Shown: piece after piece, positions 25,655 to 34,349 of the stretch
Numbering within the stretch: the first letter of the stretch is position 1
Layout: each line of letters begins with the position of its first letter
Source of the DNA: Chloroflexota bacterium
GTDB taxonomy: Bacteria > Chloroflexota > Anaerolineae > UBA4142
Assembly: GCA_016215025.1 (NCBI GenBank)
Contig: JACRMI010000054.1
Span: 1-64,000, forward strand
Length of the DNA stretch: 64,000 nucleotides
Direction: 5' to 3'
Translations under genes and position numbers: made by a program
Notes under the pieces: generated by a model
The model's database searches: none
What the model was told of the DNA's origin: nothing
The model's input: the letters and a program-made list of their open reading frames with translations, nothing else

Positions 25655-26734
25655 ATGGACCAACTGGCGAGTAAAACAGTGTTGCAACCGTTTGAAAACA
25701 TCGAGGTGATACAGGAAAAATCGATTCAACTCAGCGAGACGCTCGTCACATTGGCGCAAGGCAGCGGCGGCGCAGCGACCCATGCTTTGATCGAAGGCTT
25801 GTTCGCGCACGCGTTTGCCAATTCCTTGCTAAGCAAATTGGACGACGCCGCAGTGTTTCCCGTCGATGGTGCGCGGCTCGCCTTCACGACAGACTCGTAC
25901 ATCGTCGATCCACTTTTTTTCAACGGCGGCGATATTGGCGACCTGGCCGTAAATGGGACCGTCAACGATTTGGCAACATCGGGCGCAGAGCCATTGTATC
26001 TGACGGCAGGCTTTATTATCGAAGAAGGATTTCCCCTTACAGATTTAGAGCGCATCGTTCAATCGATGGCACGCGCGGCGGCACAGGCTGGCGTTTCCAT
26101 CGTCACCGGCGATACGCGCGTCGTAAACAAAAACCGAGCTGACAAGTTATTTATCAACACCGCGGGCATTGGCGTCATTCGACGCCAGGTCAATTTATCC
26201 GCCGCGAATGCGCAGCCCGGCGACAAAGTCATTCTCAGCGGCCCCATCGGCGAGCATGGCGTCGCTATTATGGCAGCGCGCGGTGAATTGGATGGCAATT
26301 TTAAGAGCGACACCGCGCCATTGAATGGATTGATCAAATCTATTTTCCATGTAACGACCCAGGTACATTGTCTCAAAGACCCAACGCGCGGTGGCATAGC
26401 TACGGCATTAAATCAAATCGCCAAGTCGTCCGGTGTGACCATAACGATTCAAGAAGATGCGATTCTAGTCAGCGCAGAAACACGGCGCGCTTGTGCATTG
26501 CTTGGCATCGACCCTTTGCAAGCGGCGAACGAAGGCAAGCTCATTGCGATTGTGCCTGGCGAAATTGCCGACACTGTGGTCGCCGCGATGCGCCAGCATC
26601 CCATCGGCAAGAACGCGCGCGTCATCGGCGAAATTTCGGCAGAGTCGAAGGACGTGGTCTTGCTGCAAACCCAGACCGGCGGTCATCGCGTAATCGATAT
26701 GCTAACCGGCGATAGGTTGTCACGGATTTGCTGA
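25655..26734 (+). CDS. hypE: Hydrogenase maturation protein HypE
   Basis: The product is 359 residues from the ATG at 25655; a TTG 39 bases upstream is in frame but less likely. HypE receives a carbamoyl group on its C-terminal Cys and dehydrates it to cyanide for the [NiFe] active site. The AIRS-like ATPase features are GSGGAATHALIEGLF, LDDAAVFPVDG, NGTVNDLATSGAEPLYL and VTGDTRVV. The protein ends RLSRIC, keeping the essential terminal Cys (usually PRIC). hypA, B, C, D, F and structural genes are absent from the window. Confidence 0.93.
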   Translation: MDQLASKTVLQPFENIEVIQEKSIQLSETLVTLAQGSGGAATHALIEGLFAHAFANSLLSKLDDAAVFPVDGARLAFTTDSYIVDPLFFNGGDIGDLAVNGTVNDLATSGAEPLYLTAGFIIEEGFPLTDLERIVQSMARAAAQAGVSIVTGDTRVVNKNRADKLFINTAGIGVIRRQVNLSAANAQPGDKVILSGPIGEHGVAIMAARGELDGNFKSDTAPLNGLIKSIFHVTTQVHCLKDPTRGGIATALNQIAKSSGVTITIQEDAILVSAETRRACALLGIDPLQAANEGKLIAIVPGEIADTVVAAMRQHPIGKNARVIGEISAESKDVVLLQTQTGGHRVIDMLTGDRLSRIC

Positions 26735-27219
26735 TGGCCCACGGACAAGCAGCCCAGGAGGACTCGGCGGTTGGGCGACTGACGCATTACCTCGGTCGCG
26801 TCGAAGACCTTGTTCTAACCTTGACCGCGATTGTCCTGGTCGTCATGGCTTTGGTTACGCTGATTAACACATTGGTCAGCCTATCCAGCGTGGTCACCCA
26901 GGGCATGTCCCGTCTGCTTGCCGTCGAAACACTCGACAGTGTGTTGCTCGTGATTATCACGATGGAAGTTTTTTACACGGTAACCCTGTCGCTCAAGTCA
27001 CATACCTTGGTCGCCGAACCGTTCTTGATCGTCGGCGCAATCGCCGCCGTACGGCGCGTGCTCGTTATCACCGCCGCCACCGGCACACCCCAAGCCAATC
27101 CCGAATTCGTCATGCGGGAACTCGTCGAATTGGGATTGTTAGCGCTAGTCGTTTTTTTCATTGCGGCATCTGTGTATCTATTGCGCAAAGGACAGCAATA
27201 TCCGTCGGAGAAGGAATGA
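26734..27219 (+). CDS. PsiE-like membrane protein
   Basis: The product is 161 residues from the ATG at 26734, which overlaps the hypE stop; TTG and CTG codons just upstream are in frame. Four membrane segments are visible, including VLTLTAIVLVVMALVTLI and LVELGLLALVVFFIAASVYLL, with a central VFYTVTLSLKSHTLVAEPFLIVG typical of the PsiE phosphate-starvation-inducible family. Function is unknown. Its overlap with hypE suggests co-transcription with the hydrogenase-type genes, with the actA operon following 33 bases later. Confidence 0.8.
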   Translation: MAHGQAAQEDSAVGRLTHYLGRVEDLVLTLTAIVLVVMALVTLINTLVSLSSVVTQGMSRLLAVETLDSVLLVIITMEVFYTVTLSLKSHTLVAEPFLIVGAIAAVRRVLVITAATGTPQANPEFVMRELVELGLLALVVFFIAASVYLLRKGQQYPSEKE

Positions 27220-27252
27220 GCGATTGCCGTCGTCGTTTTTCCGGAGAGCCGA

Positions 27253-27903
27253 ATGCCGCAGATTTTCCATCGTAGTACGAACACGATCTCACGCGTGAGC
27301 ATTTTTGGCTTGGTTTTTATTTTGGCGGCAATCCTTCTCGTGCTGTGGTTACTCGTCCGCTCCGAGTACGCCACCGGCGTCGGCGTCCATCTCGATCAAC
27401 CGGTTCCCTTTAGCCACAAGCATCACGTCGGCGATGAGGGGATCGATTGCCGCTATTGTCATACGACGGTTGAGACCGCGGCGTTTGCCGGAATACCTTC
27501 CGTCGAAATTTGCATGAACTGTCATAGCCAGATTTGGGCATCGAGTCCAGTGCTCGCGCCCGTGCGCGACGCGTTCAGCAAAAATACGCCGATGGTTTGG
27601 AATCGCGTGTACGTCTTGCCCGACTTTGTCTATTTCGATCACAGCATTCATGTTCAAAAAGGCGTGGGCTGTGCCACCTGCCACGGCCCAATCGAACAGA
27701 TGCCGCTCACGGCTAAAGCGACTAGCATGCAGATGGAATGGTGCGTCGAATGCCATCGCGACCCTGGGAAATATCTGCGTCCGCGCGACCAAGTGTTTAA
27801 GGTCGATTATGTCCCGCCCGCGAATCAAGCGGCGCTCGGTCAAAGATTGATCGCCGAATACAACGTCAAATCCAAGCTCGATTGTTCGGTGTGTCATCGA
27901 TGA
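27253..27903 (+). CDS. actA: Alternative complex III pentaheme cytochrome c subunit ActA
   Basis: The product is 216 residues with an N-terminal membrane anchor (about 16-36) and five CxxCH haem sites: CRYCH (66-70), CMNCH (87-91), CATCH (140-144), CVECH (164-168) and CSVCH (211-215). This is the ActA pattern of alternative complex III, the quinol:cytochrome c oxidoreductase that replaces cytochrome bc1 in many Chloroflexota. It faces the extracytoplasmic side. It opens the operon actA-B-C-D-E-F, though a 157-bp repeat separates it from actB. Confidence 0.95.
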   Translation: MPQIFHRSTNTISRVSIFGLVFILAAILLVLWLLVRSEYATGVGVHLDQPVPFSHKHHVGDEGIDCRYCHTTVETAAFAGIPSVEICMNCHSQIWASSPVLAPVRDAFSKNTPMVWNRVYVLPDFVYFDHSIHVQKGVGCATCHGPIEQMPLTAKATSMQMEWCVECHRDPGKYLRPRDQVFKVDYVPPANQAALGQRLIAEYNVKSKLDCSVCHR

Positions 27904-27912
27904 ATACTAGGA

Positions 27913-28069
27913 CTGTCATTGCGAGCAGCGACGTGAAAGAGTGTCGCTGCAAATAATCAACGGAGCGACGAAGCAATCTCCATCTAAGCGGAGATTGCTT
28001 CGTCGGCACACGAATAACCCAGTTCTAGTCCATGATGAGGTTATACTGCGTGCCTCCTCGCAATGACAG
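27913..28069. mobile_element. 157-bp MITE-like element between actA and actB
   Basis: CTGTCATTGCGAG (27913-27925) and CTCGCAATGACAG (28057-28069) are perfect 13-bp terminal inverted repeats. Inside are a perfect 16-bp hairpin (27966-27981 with 27990-28005, containing GAAGCAATCTCC and its complement) and an 8-bp hairpin (27925-27932 with 27943-27950). The 'TCATTGCGAG...GAAGCAATC' text is known as a dispersed repeat in many bacterial genomes. It carries no gene and fills the actA-actB gap. Confidence 0.85.
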
Positions 28070-28109
28070 CAGACAGAGTATACGTTTTACGCTTTATCAT
28101 TCAGGAATC

Positions 28110-31085
28110 ATGCGAACCGACCCACAAAAACTTTTTGGAAAACTAACAACCAAAACTGGCAAAGAATATTGGCGCAGTCTGGATGAACTAGCGAACACTC
28201 CACAATTTCAAGAATTGCTGGAACGTGAGTACCCGCGTTATGCGGCTGTGCTCGATACGGGAATAAGCCGCCGCCAATTCTTAAAACTCCTCGGCGCATC
28301 GCTCGCGCTGGCAGGACTGACCGCTTGCGGAGTTCCCCCCGCTGAGAAAATCGTTCCGTACGTGCGCCAACCCAGTCAATTTGTGCCAGGCAAACCGCTC
28401 TACTATGCCACCGCGATGACGCTTAACGGTTACGCGCGCGGTCTCCTCGTCGAAAATCACCTGGGTCGCCCAATCAAAGTTGAAGGGAATCCCGATCATC
28501 CCGACAGTCTTGGCGCGACCGATATTTTTGCGCAAGCGTCGATTTTATCGTTGTACGATCCCGACCGTTCCCAAGTCATCACGCACAGAGGACAGATCGA
28601 TACCTGGGAAAAATTTTTCTGCGAATTGGCAAATGCAGTCGATGCGCAAAAGGCGCGGCAAGGCGCGGGACTAGCGATTCTCACCGAGACCGTCACCTCG
28701 CCGACGCTCGCCGATCAATTGCGGACGCTGCTCAAAAATTTCCCCAGCGCGAAATGGTACCAGTACGATCCCGCCGCTCGCGACAACGCCTACGCGGGTT
28801 CCCAGCTTGCGTTCGGACAAGCGGTCGAAACGAATTATCACATCGACAAAGCCGACGTCATCGTTTCGCTCGACTCCGATTTTCTGCTCGCTGCGCCTGG
28901 CAGCTTGCGCTACGCCCGCGATTTTGCGGCGCGTCGTCGATTAGAAGGTCAAGCGACGATGAATCGGCTTTACGTCGTCGAAAGCACGCCAACGATTACG
29001 GGCGCTAAAGCCGATCATCGCTTGGGGCTGCGCGCGAGTGACGTTGAATTTTTCGCGCGTGCTCTTGCGATGAATGTGGGTGTTCGCAATCTCACATTCG
29101 AAACTATGCCGCCGACCATTCCAGCGAATTGGGTTACGGCGCTAGCAAAAGACCTTCAGCAGCATCGCGGTTCCAGTCTCGTGATGGCCGGCGACGTGCA
29201 GCCGCCTATCGTTCACGCGCTCGCTCACGCGTTGAATAACGCCCTGGGCAATGTTGGCGCAACCATTACCTACACCGATCCAATCGCAGCGAACCCGACG
29301 AACACGTTGAATTCATTGCGTGGTCTCGTCGGCGACCTGAACGACAATCGTGTCGAGTTGATGTTGATTCTCGGCAGCAATCCTATTTACAACGCGCCAG
29401 CCGATTTAAAATTTGACGAGGCGCTCGCCAAAGCCAAGCTGCGCATTCACCTGGGCGAGTACGAAGACGAGACAGCCGCGTTGTGCGATTGGCACATTCC
29501 GCAAGCGCATTATCTCGAAACGTGGAGCGATACGCGCGCGTACGACGGCACCGTTTCGATTGTTCAGCCGCTTATCGCGCCACTCTACGGCGGCAAGTCG
29601 ACTCACGAATTGCTCGCAGCCCTCGGCGACAATCCCACGCTGTCGGGATACGAGATTGTTCAAAATTATTGGAAGAGCCAGCATCCGGGTTCCGATTTCG
29701 ACACGTTTTGGAACAAAGCATTGAACGATGGCATTGTACCAAACACAAACGCGAGAACGCGCACGCCAACCTTAAGAACCGATTGGACGAATCAAACCAA
29801 TCGAACCGCTTCCAACAATTTTGAAATTACGTTTCGACCGGATCCAAGTATTTACGACGGTCGATTTGCGAACAATGGCTGGCTTCAGGAATTGCCCAAG
29901 CCATTGACGCGGCTTACGTGGGACAATGTCGCGCTCGTCAGCCCAGCCACGGCGCAACGACTCGATCTCAGGTATGAATTGGCAAGCGCAGGTGGCACAG
30001 TGCGCACCGACGTAATCGAATTGAACTATCAAGGTCGAATGCTGCGCGCGCCGATTTGGATTACGCCCGGTCAGCCCGACGATTCGATCACCGTGTTCCT
30101 GGGTTACGGGCGAACGCGCGCGGGCAAGGTTGGAACGGGCATCGGCTACAACGCGTACGCGATTCGCACGTCGAATGCGCCGTGGATTGGAACGGGGTTG
30201 GAGATTCGCAAGACCGGCGAACGCTTCGAGTTGGCCTCGGTGCAACAACACACCTTGGTCGAAGGGCGTGGACTGATTCAGGCAGCAACGCTTGACGAAT
30301 TTCAAAAGAATCCGAACTTTGCGCACGAGAGCAAAGCACCGAAACAATCGTTGTATCCAGAGTACAAGTCCGAGGGTTATGCGTGGGGCATGGCAATCGA
30401 TTTGAATTCGTGCATCGGCTGCAATGCGTGCGTGGTCGCGTGCCAGTCCGAAAACAATATTCCGATTGTCGGCAAAGACCAGGTGTTAAAAGCGCGCGAG
30501 ATGCATTGGCTCCGCATCGACACGTATCATGCCGGCGACGCCAACAATCCCGAAACTTTTTTCGAACCCGTGCCGTGCATGCAATGCGAGAACGCGCCGT
30601 GCGAATTGGTGTGTCCGGTTGCCGCAACCGTTCACAGCAGCGAAGGTCTGAACGACATGGTTTACAACCGTTGCGTCGGCACGCGTTATTGTTCCAACAA
30701 TTGTCCCTACAAAGTTCGGCGTTTCAATTTTTTGCAATTCGCCGATTGGGACACGTCCAGTCTCAAAGCGATGCGCAACCCAGACGTTACCGTGCGTAGT
30801 CGCGGCGTGATGGAAAAATGCACCTACTGCGTCCAACGCATCAATCATGCGCGCATCACGGCGGAAAATGAAGGACGCACGATTCGGGATGGCGAGGTGA
30901 TTACGGCGTGTGCGGCTGCCTGCTCCGCCGATGCCATCGTCTTTGGCGACATCAACGACAAAAATAGTCGCGTTGCCAAGTTGAAAGCTAGCTCGCGCAA
31001 TTATGCGTTGCTCGAAGAATTGAACACGCGCCCGCGCACGACGTATCTGGCGGCGGTGCGAAATCCAAATCCGGAGATAGGGTGA
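28110..31085 (+). CDS. actB: Alternative complex III subunit ActB (molybdopterin-like/Fe-S fusion)
   Basis: The product is 991 residues from the ATG at 28110; the open frame extends 26 codons upstream but into the repeat. It has a twin-arginine signal (SRRQFLKLLGASLALAG, about 53-69) with a lipobox-like LTAC. Residues about 80-740 resemble a molybdopterin oxidoreductase that in ActB lacks the cofactor; the C-terminal third is a ferredoxin-type domain with cysteine clusters CIGCNACVVACQ, CMQCENAPCELVCP, CVGTRYCSNNCPYKVRRFNF and CTYCVQR. It passes electrons from quinol through Fe-S clusters to ActA/ActE. Its stop lies in the repeat at 31085-31180. Confidence 0.96.
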   Translation: MRTDPQKLFGKLTTKTGKEYWRSLDELANTPQFQELLEREYPRYAAVLDTGISRRQFLKLLGASLALAGLTACGVPPAEKIVPYVRQPSQFVPGKPLYYATAMTLNGYARGLLVENHLGRPIKVEGNPDHPDSLGATDIFAQASILSLYDPDRSQVITHRGQIDTWEKFFCELANAVDAQKARQGAGLAILTETVTSPTLADQLRTLLKNFPSAKWYQYDPAARDNAYAGSQLAFGQAVETNYHIDKADVIVSLDSDFLLAAPGSLRYARDFAARRRLEGQATMNRLYVVESTPTITGAKADHRLGLRASDVEFFARALAMNVGVRNLTFETMPPTIPANWVTALAKDLQQHRGSSLVMAGDVQPPIVHALAHALNNALGNVGATITYTDPIAANPTNTLNSLRGLVGDLNDNRVELMLILGSNPIYNAPADLKFDEALAKAKLRIHLGEYEDETAALCDWHIPQAHYLETWSDTRAYDGTVSIVQPLIAPLYGGKSTHELLAALGDNPTLSGYEIVQNYWKSQHPGSDFDTFWNKALNDGIVPNTNARTRTPTLRTDWTNQTNRTASNNFEITFRPDPSIYDGRFANNGWLQELPKPLTRLTWDNVALVSPATAQRLDLRYELASAGGTVRTDVIELNYQGRMLRAPIWITPGQPDDSITVFLGYGRTRAGKVGTGIGYNAYAIRTSNAPWIGTGLEIRKTGERFELASVQQHTLVEGRGLIQAATLDEFQKNPNFAHESKAPKQSLYPEYKSEGYAWGMAIDLNSCIGCNACVVACQSENNIPIVGKDQVLKAREMHWLRIDTYHAGDANNPETFFEPVPCMQCENAPCELVCPVAATVHSSEGLNDMVYNRCVGTRYCSNNCPYKVRRFNFLQFADWDTSSLKAMRNPDVTVRSRGVMEKCTYCVQRINHARITAENEGRTIRDGEVITACAAACSADAIVFGDINDKNSRVAKLKASSRNYALLEELNTRPRTTYLAAVRNPNPEIG

Positions 31086-31180
31086 GACCCTAACGGTTTC
31101 TTGCGTTAACCCAAACCTTGGTCAACCAACGCAGCTTGACCTAGCCGCACCTTGAAAGGGGTAAGAAACCGTTAGGGTCT
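31085..31180. mobile_element. 96-bp MITE-like element, copy 2
   Basis: AGACCCTAACGGTTTCTT (31085-31102) and AAGAAACCGTTAGGGTCT (31163-31180) are perfect 18-bp inverted ends. The interior (TTAACCCAAACCT, TCAACCAACGCAGCTT) aligns with the copy at 15620-15713. The compensating C/G change in the arms, relative to A/T in copy 1, suggests that the hairpin is maintained. It lies between actB and actC; no flanking duplication is evident by eye. Confidence 0.8.
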
Positions 31181-31190
31181 AGGAACATCC

Positions 31191-32576
31191 ATGACTGAAG
31201 AAATGAATCCCCCAACGGAATCACATCAAACGCCAGTGCTTGCGCCAGGCTATACGTTTGCATCGATCACGGAAAAAATTAGTGCGCTCGTTCTGCGCGG
31301 CACACCGCGCGGATGGTACATCGGCTTTGCGATTGCGTTCACGTTGGTCATGGTGTTGCTTTTCGCCGTGACGTATTTGCTCGTCGTCGGCGTGGGCATA
31401 TGGGGCGTCAATATTCCCGTTGCGTGGGGCTTTGCCATCGTCAATTTCGTGTGGTGGATTGGAATCGGACATGCCGGCACACTGATCTCGGCGATTCTGT
31501 TGCTCTTTCGCCAACAATGGCGCACGTCGATCAATCGCTTTGCGGAAGCGATGACGCTCTTCGCCGTCGCCTGTGCTGCGCTTTTTCCGGTCTTGCATTT
31601 GGGGCGTCCCTGGTTTTTCTATTGGCTCATTCCGTATCCATCGACGATGGGCGTCTGGCCCCAATTTCGCAGCCCGCTCGTTTGGGACTTTTTCGCCATC
31701 ACGACGTATGGGACCGTATCGTTATTATTTTGGTACATGGGCATGATTCCCGATTTAGCGACGCTGCGGGATCGTTCCACCCGAACGCTTCCACGAATTA
31801 TTTTTGGGATTTTGGCGATGGGTTGGCGCGGCGATGCGCGCCACTGGCTGCGTTATCAACGCGCGTATTTTTTGCTGGCCGCGCTAGCAACCCCGCTCGT
31901 CGTTTCCGTACATAGCATCGTCAGCACCGATTTTGCGGTGAGCTTGGTCCCCGGTTGGCACTCGACGATCTTTCCGCCGTACTTTGTTGCGGGCGCGTTG
32001 TATTCCGGCTTCGCCATGGTCTTGACGATCACGATTCCGCTGCGCCTGTTTTTCGATTTGAAAGATTTCATAACGATGCGCCACATCGACAACATGGCCA
32101 AGCTCATGCTCGCAAGTGGACTCGTCGTAGCATACGGCTATCTGATGGAAATTTTTATGGCGTGGTACAGCGGCGGCATCTTTGAACAAGCCATCTATTT
32201 GAATCGCGCGTTCGGAGCGTACGCGCCGTGGTTCTGGGCATTGATTTTATTCAACGTCCTCATTCCACAGTTGCTGTGGTTTCAGAAAATTCGTACCAAC
32301 ATAGTCGTGCTCTTTTTTCTTGCGCTCATCATCAACACTGGAATGTGGATCGAGCGCTTCGTCATCGTGGTAACAAGTCTCAGCCGCGATTTCATGCCGT
32401 CGGCGTGGGGGCTGTACTCGCCGACGATGTGGGACTGGGCAACGTTCGCCGGTTCGATTGGATTATTCTTCGCGCTGATGTTTTTGTTTATTCGTTTTTT
32501 ACCCGTCATTTCGATTTTTGAAATGCGCGAGTTGCTCGCTGAAACAAAAGAGCACCCAGCGGGGCAATCGCAGTAG
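31191..32576 (+). CDS. actC: Alternative complex III membrane subunit ActC (NrfD-like)
   Basis: The product is 461 residues with about ten membrane helices and the NrfD/PsrC-type fold. Conserved segments include VVGVGIWGVNIPVAWGFAI, FVWWIGIGHAGTLISAILLL (His and acidic residues of the quinol site and proton path), FRSPLVWDFFAITTYGTVS and WNIERF-like WIERFVIVVTSLSRDFMPS. It binds quinol and pairs with ActF in the membrane. It follows the 96-bp repeat by 10 bases. Confidence 0.95.
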   Translation: MTEEMNPPTESHQTPVLAPGYTFASITEKISALVLRGTPRGWYIGFAIAFTLVMVLLFAVTYLLVVGVGIWGVNIPVAWGFAIVNFVWWIGIGHAGTLISAILLLFRQQWRTSINRFAEAMTLFAVACAALFPVLHLGRPWFFYWLIPYPSTMGVWPQFRSPLVWDFFAITTYGTVSLLFWYMGMIPDLATLRDRSTRTLPRIIFGILAMGWRGDARHWLRYQRAYFLLAALATPLVVSVHSIVSTDFAVSLVPGWHSTIFPPYFVAGALYSGFAMVLTITIPLRLFFDLKDFITMRHIDNMAKLMLASGLVVAYGYLMEIFMAWYSGGIFEQAIYLNRAFGAYAPWFWALILFNVLIPQLLWFQKIRTNIVVLFFLALIINTGMWIERFVIVVTSLSRDFMPSAWGLYSPTMWDWATFAGSIGLFFALMFLFIRFLPVISIFEMRELLAETKEHPAGQSQ

Positions 32577-32613
32577 GATTGACTTGCCGAGTGTGACTGT
32601 TAGGGAGGTATTG

Positions 32614-33134
32614 ATGAACCACGCACACCCCATGCAACCCAACGTGGCACATCACCAAGCAGACCGTATGGAACACAACATGGAACACAGCAACAGGCAA
32701 TACGGTTACTTGTTGATTATGGGCATCCTATCGTTCATTTCGATGTACGTGCTCATGTATACCATGGTGGATACCTTTGCGAATGTCTTGGCAAATTTCA
32801 ATCAATTCTATATGGCAGGGCTAATGACCGCTCCAATGATTCTCATCGAACTCTTGTTGATGCGTGCCATGTATCAGAACAAAAAATGGAACGCGCTGAT
32901 CGGGGGGGCTGCGTCGCTGCTCTGATCTTGTTTTTCACACTCATCCGCTGGCAGGTAGCAATCTCCGACACGCAGTTTTTGCGATCGATGATTCCGCATC
33001 ATGGAGGAGCGGTTCTCATGTGTGAAAACGCTTCCATCCGAGACCCTGAAATCAAAACCTTATGCCAAAACATCATCTCCAGCCAGCAACGCGAGATCGA
33101 TCAAATGAAAGCGATATTGGAACGGCTCAAGTAG
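32614..33134 (+). pseudogene. DUF305-family membrane protein, frameshifted at a G7 tract
   Basis: The first part, from the ATG at 32614 (GGGAGG upstream), has a His/Met-rich start and three hydrophobic segments (YGYLLIMGILSFISMYVLMY and following) up to NKKWNALIGG. Reading then continues only in another frame: AALILFFTLIRWQVAISDTQ, then FLRSMIPHHGGAVLMCENAS to the stop at 33134, the DUF305 signature with its HH pair. The two halves join at a run of seven G (32902-32908), so one inserted or lost G explains the break. DUF305 proteins are often near copper or heavy-metal functions. It is either a sequencing error, a pseudogene or a phase-variable gene. Confidence 0.85.
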
Positions 33135-33192
33135 CCTGTCGCATGTTGCCAAAATTCCCACGCCGCAAGCTTGATGCGACTTTACCTGTGAC

Positions 33193-33732
33193 ATGAAACG
33201 TGAGACAATGATTTACGGCTTGCTCGCCGAATTTGATAACGCCGATAAACTCGTCGCCGCAACGCAACGCACGCACGATGAGGGCTATCGTATGATCGAC
33301 GCGTACACGCCATACCCGGTTGAGGGACTAGCGGAGGCGCTCGGCTTTCATCGGACCTGGGTCCCGCCGTTAGTTCTGCTCGGCGGCATCATCGGCGCGG
33401 TGACAGGCTATGCGCTGCAATATTACGTGTCGGTTATCGCTTATCCCGTAAATGTCGGCGGACGACCGCTGAACACGTGGCCCATGTTCGTCCCAGTCAC
33501 GTTCGAAATGACGATTCTGTTCGCGGCGTTGTTTGCCGTCTTGTCGATGTTTGCGCTCAACGGTCTGCCGATGCCGTATCATCCGTTGTTCAACGTACCG
33601 CGTTTTGACTTGGCAACGCGTGATCGATTTTTTCTCGTCGTGCGTTCGAACGATCCGAAATTCGATTTGGACGCGACGCGAAAATTTCTGGCGAATCTTG
33701 GCGCGCAGCAGGTGTTTGATGTACCGCAGTGA
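33193..33732 (+). CDS. actD: Alternative complex III subunit ActD (DUF3341)
   Basis: The product is 179 residues of the DUF3341/ActD family: an N-terminal soluble domain with YGLLAEFDNADKLVAATQRT and DAYTPYPVEGLAEALGF, two membrane helices (PLVLLGGIIGAVTGYALQYY and FEMTILFAALFAVLSMFAL), and a C-terminal RFFLVVRSNDPKFD segment. It is an accessory membrane subunit of the complex. Its end overlaps the start of actE by 14 bases. Confidence 0.94.
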   Translation: MKRETMIYGLLAEFDNADKLVAATQRTHDEGYRMIDAYTPYPVEGLAEALGFHRTWVPPLVLLGGIIGAVTGYALQYYVSVIAYPVNVGGRPLNTWPMFVPVTFEMTILFAALFAVLSMFALNGLPMPYHPLFNVPRFDLATRDRFFLVVRSNDPKFDLDATRKFLANLGAQQVFDVPQ

Positions 33733-34348
33733 AAAGAACCAAGTAAAAAGTGCAAAGCTAAAAGTGCAAAGCATCTGTTTACTGTTTACTGTTTACTGTT
33801 TACTGTTTACTGTCGGCTGCAGTCCGAATTTGAGTTGGCAAAAAATGGGCGTTGCGCCGCGATACGATCCGCTCACGCCCAGCGAATTTTTCGCGAATGG
33901 GCAATCGGCGCAGCAGCCCGCCGCCAACACGGTTGCGCGCGGACATATGGAGGACGATCCGCTTTTATTTTCGGGCACGCAGAACGGACAACCGAGTACT
34001 GTCTTTCCATTTCAAATCACGGTGGATGTGCTCAAGCGCGGGCAAGACCGCTTTAACATTTATTGCGCGCCGTGTCATGACGCGACCGGCTATGGAAATG
34101 GCATGGTCGTTCAACGCGGCTTTAGCAAACCGCCATCGCTTCACGATGATCGATTGCGCCGAGCGCCCGTCGGTCACTTTTTCGACGTCATCACGAACGG
34201 CTTGGGCACCATGCCAAGTTACGCCAGTCAAATTCCTGCGCGTGATCGTTGGGCAATTATCGCCTACATTCGCGCGCTGCAGTTGAGTCAGAATGTGAAC
34301 GTCAACGATCTTTCGCCAGACGACAAGTCAAAGATCGGAGCACCGTAG
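33719..34348 (+). CDS. actE: Alternative complex III monohaem cytochrome c subunit ActE (lipoprotein)
   Basis: The product is 209 residues. The signal region ICLLFTVYCLLFTVGC ends in a lipobox-like Cys. The haem site is IYCAPCHDATGYGNG (CxxCH) with an axial Met in LGTMPSYASQI. It takes electrons from ActA/ActB to the oxidase. The signal peptide is encoded by a 7-bp tandem repeat (33775-33813), so a change in copy number would break or restore the frame; the precise start is therefore uncertain. A duplicated AAAGTGCAAAGC lies just upstream. Confidence 0.9.
   Translation: MYRSEKNQVKSAKLKVQSICLLFTVYCLLFTVGCSPNLSWQKMGVAPRYDPLTPSEFFANGQSAQQPAANTVARGHMEDDPLLFSGTQNGQPSTVFPFQITVDVLKRGQDRFNIYCAPCHDATGYGNGMVVQRGFSKPPSLHDDRLRRAPVGHFFDVITNGLGTMPSYASQIPARDRWAIIAYIRALQLSQNVNVNDLSPDDKSKIGAP
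33775..33813. repeat. Heptanucleotide tandem repeat (CTGTTTA) in the actE signal sequence
   Basis: Five full copies plus four bases of CTGTTTA run from 33775 to 33813. Because seven is not a multiple of three, slippage by one unit changes the frame. The repeat encodes the hydrophobic CLLFTVY-type signal core of ActE. Confidence 0.9.
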
Positions 34349-34349
34349 A

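Noticed and set aside
33775-33813. Possible CRISPR or minisatellite array
   Set aside because: The unit is 7 bp with no spacers, inside a coding frame; it is a simple sequence repeat.
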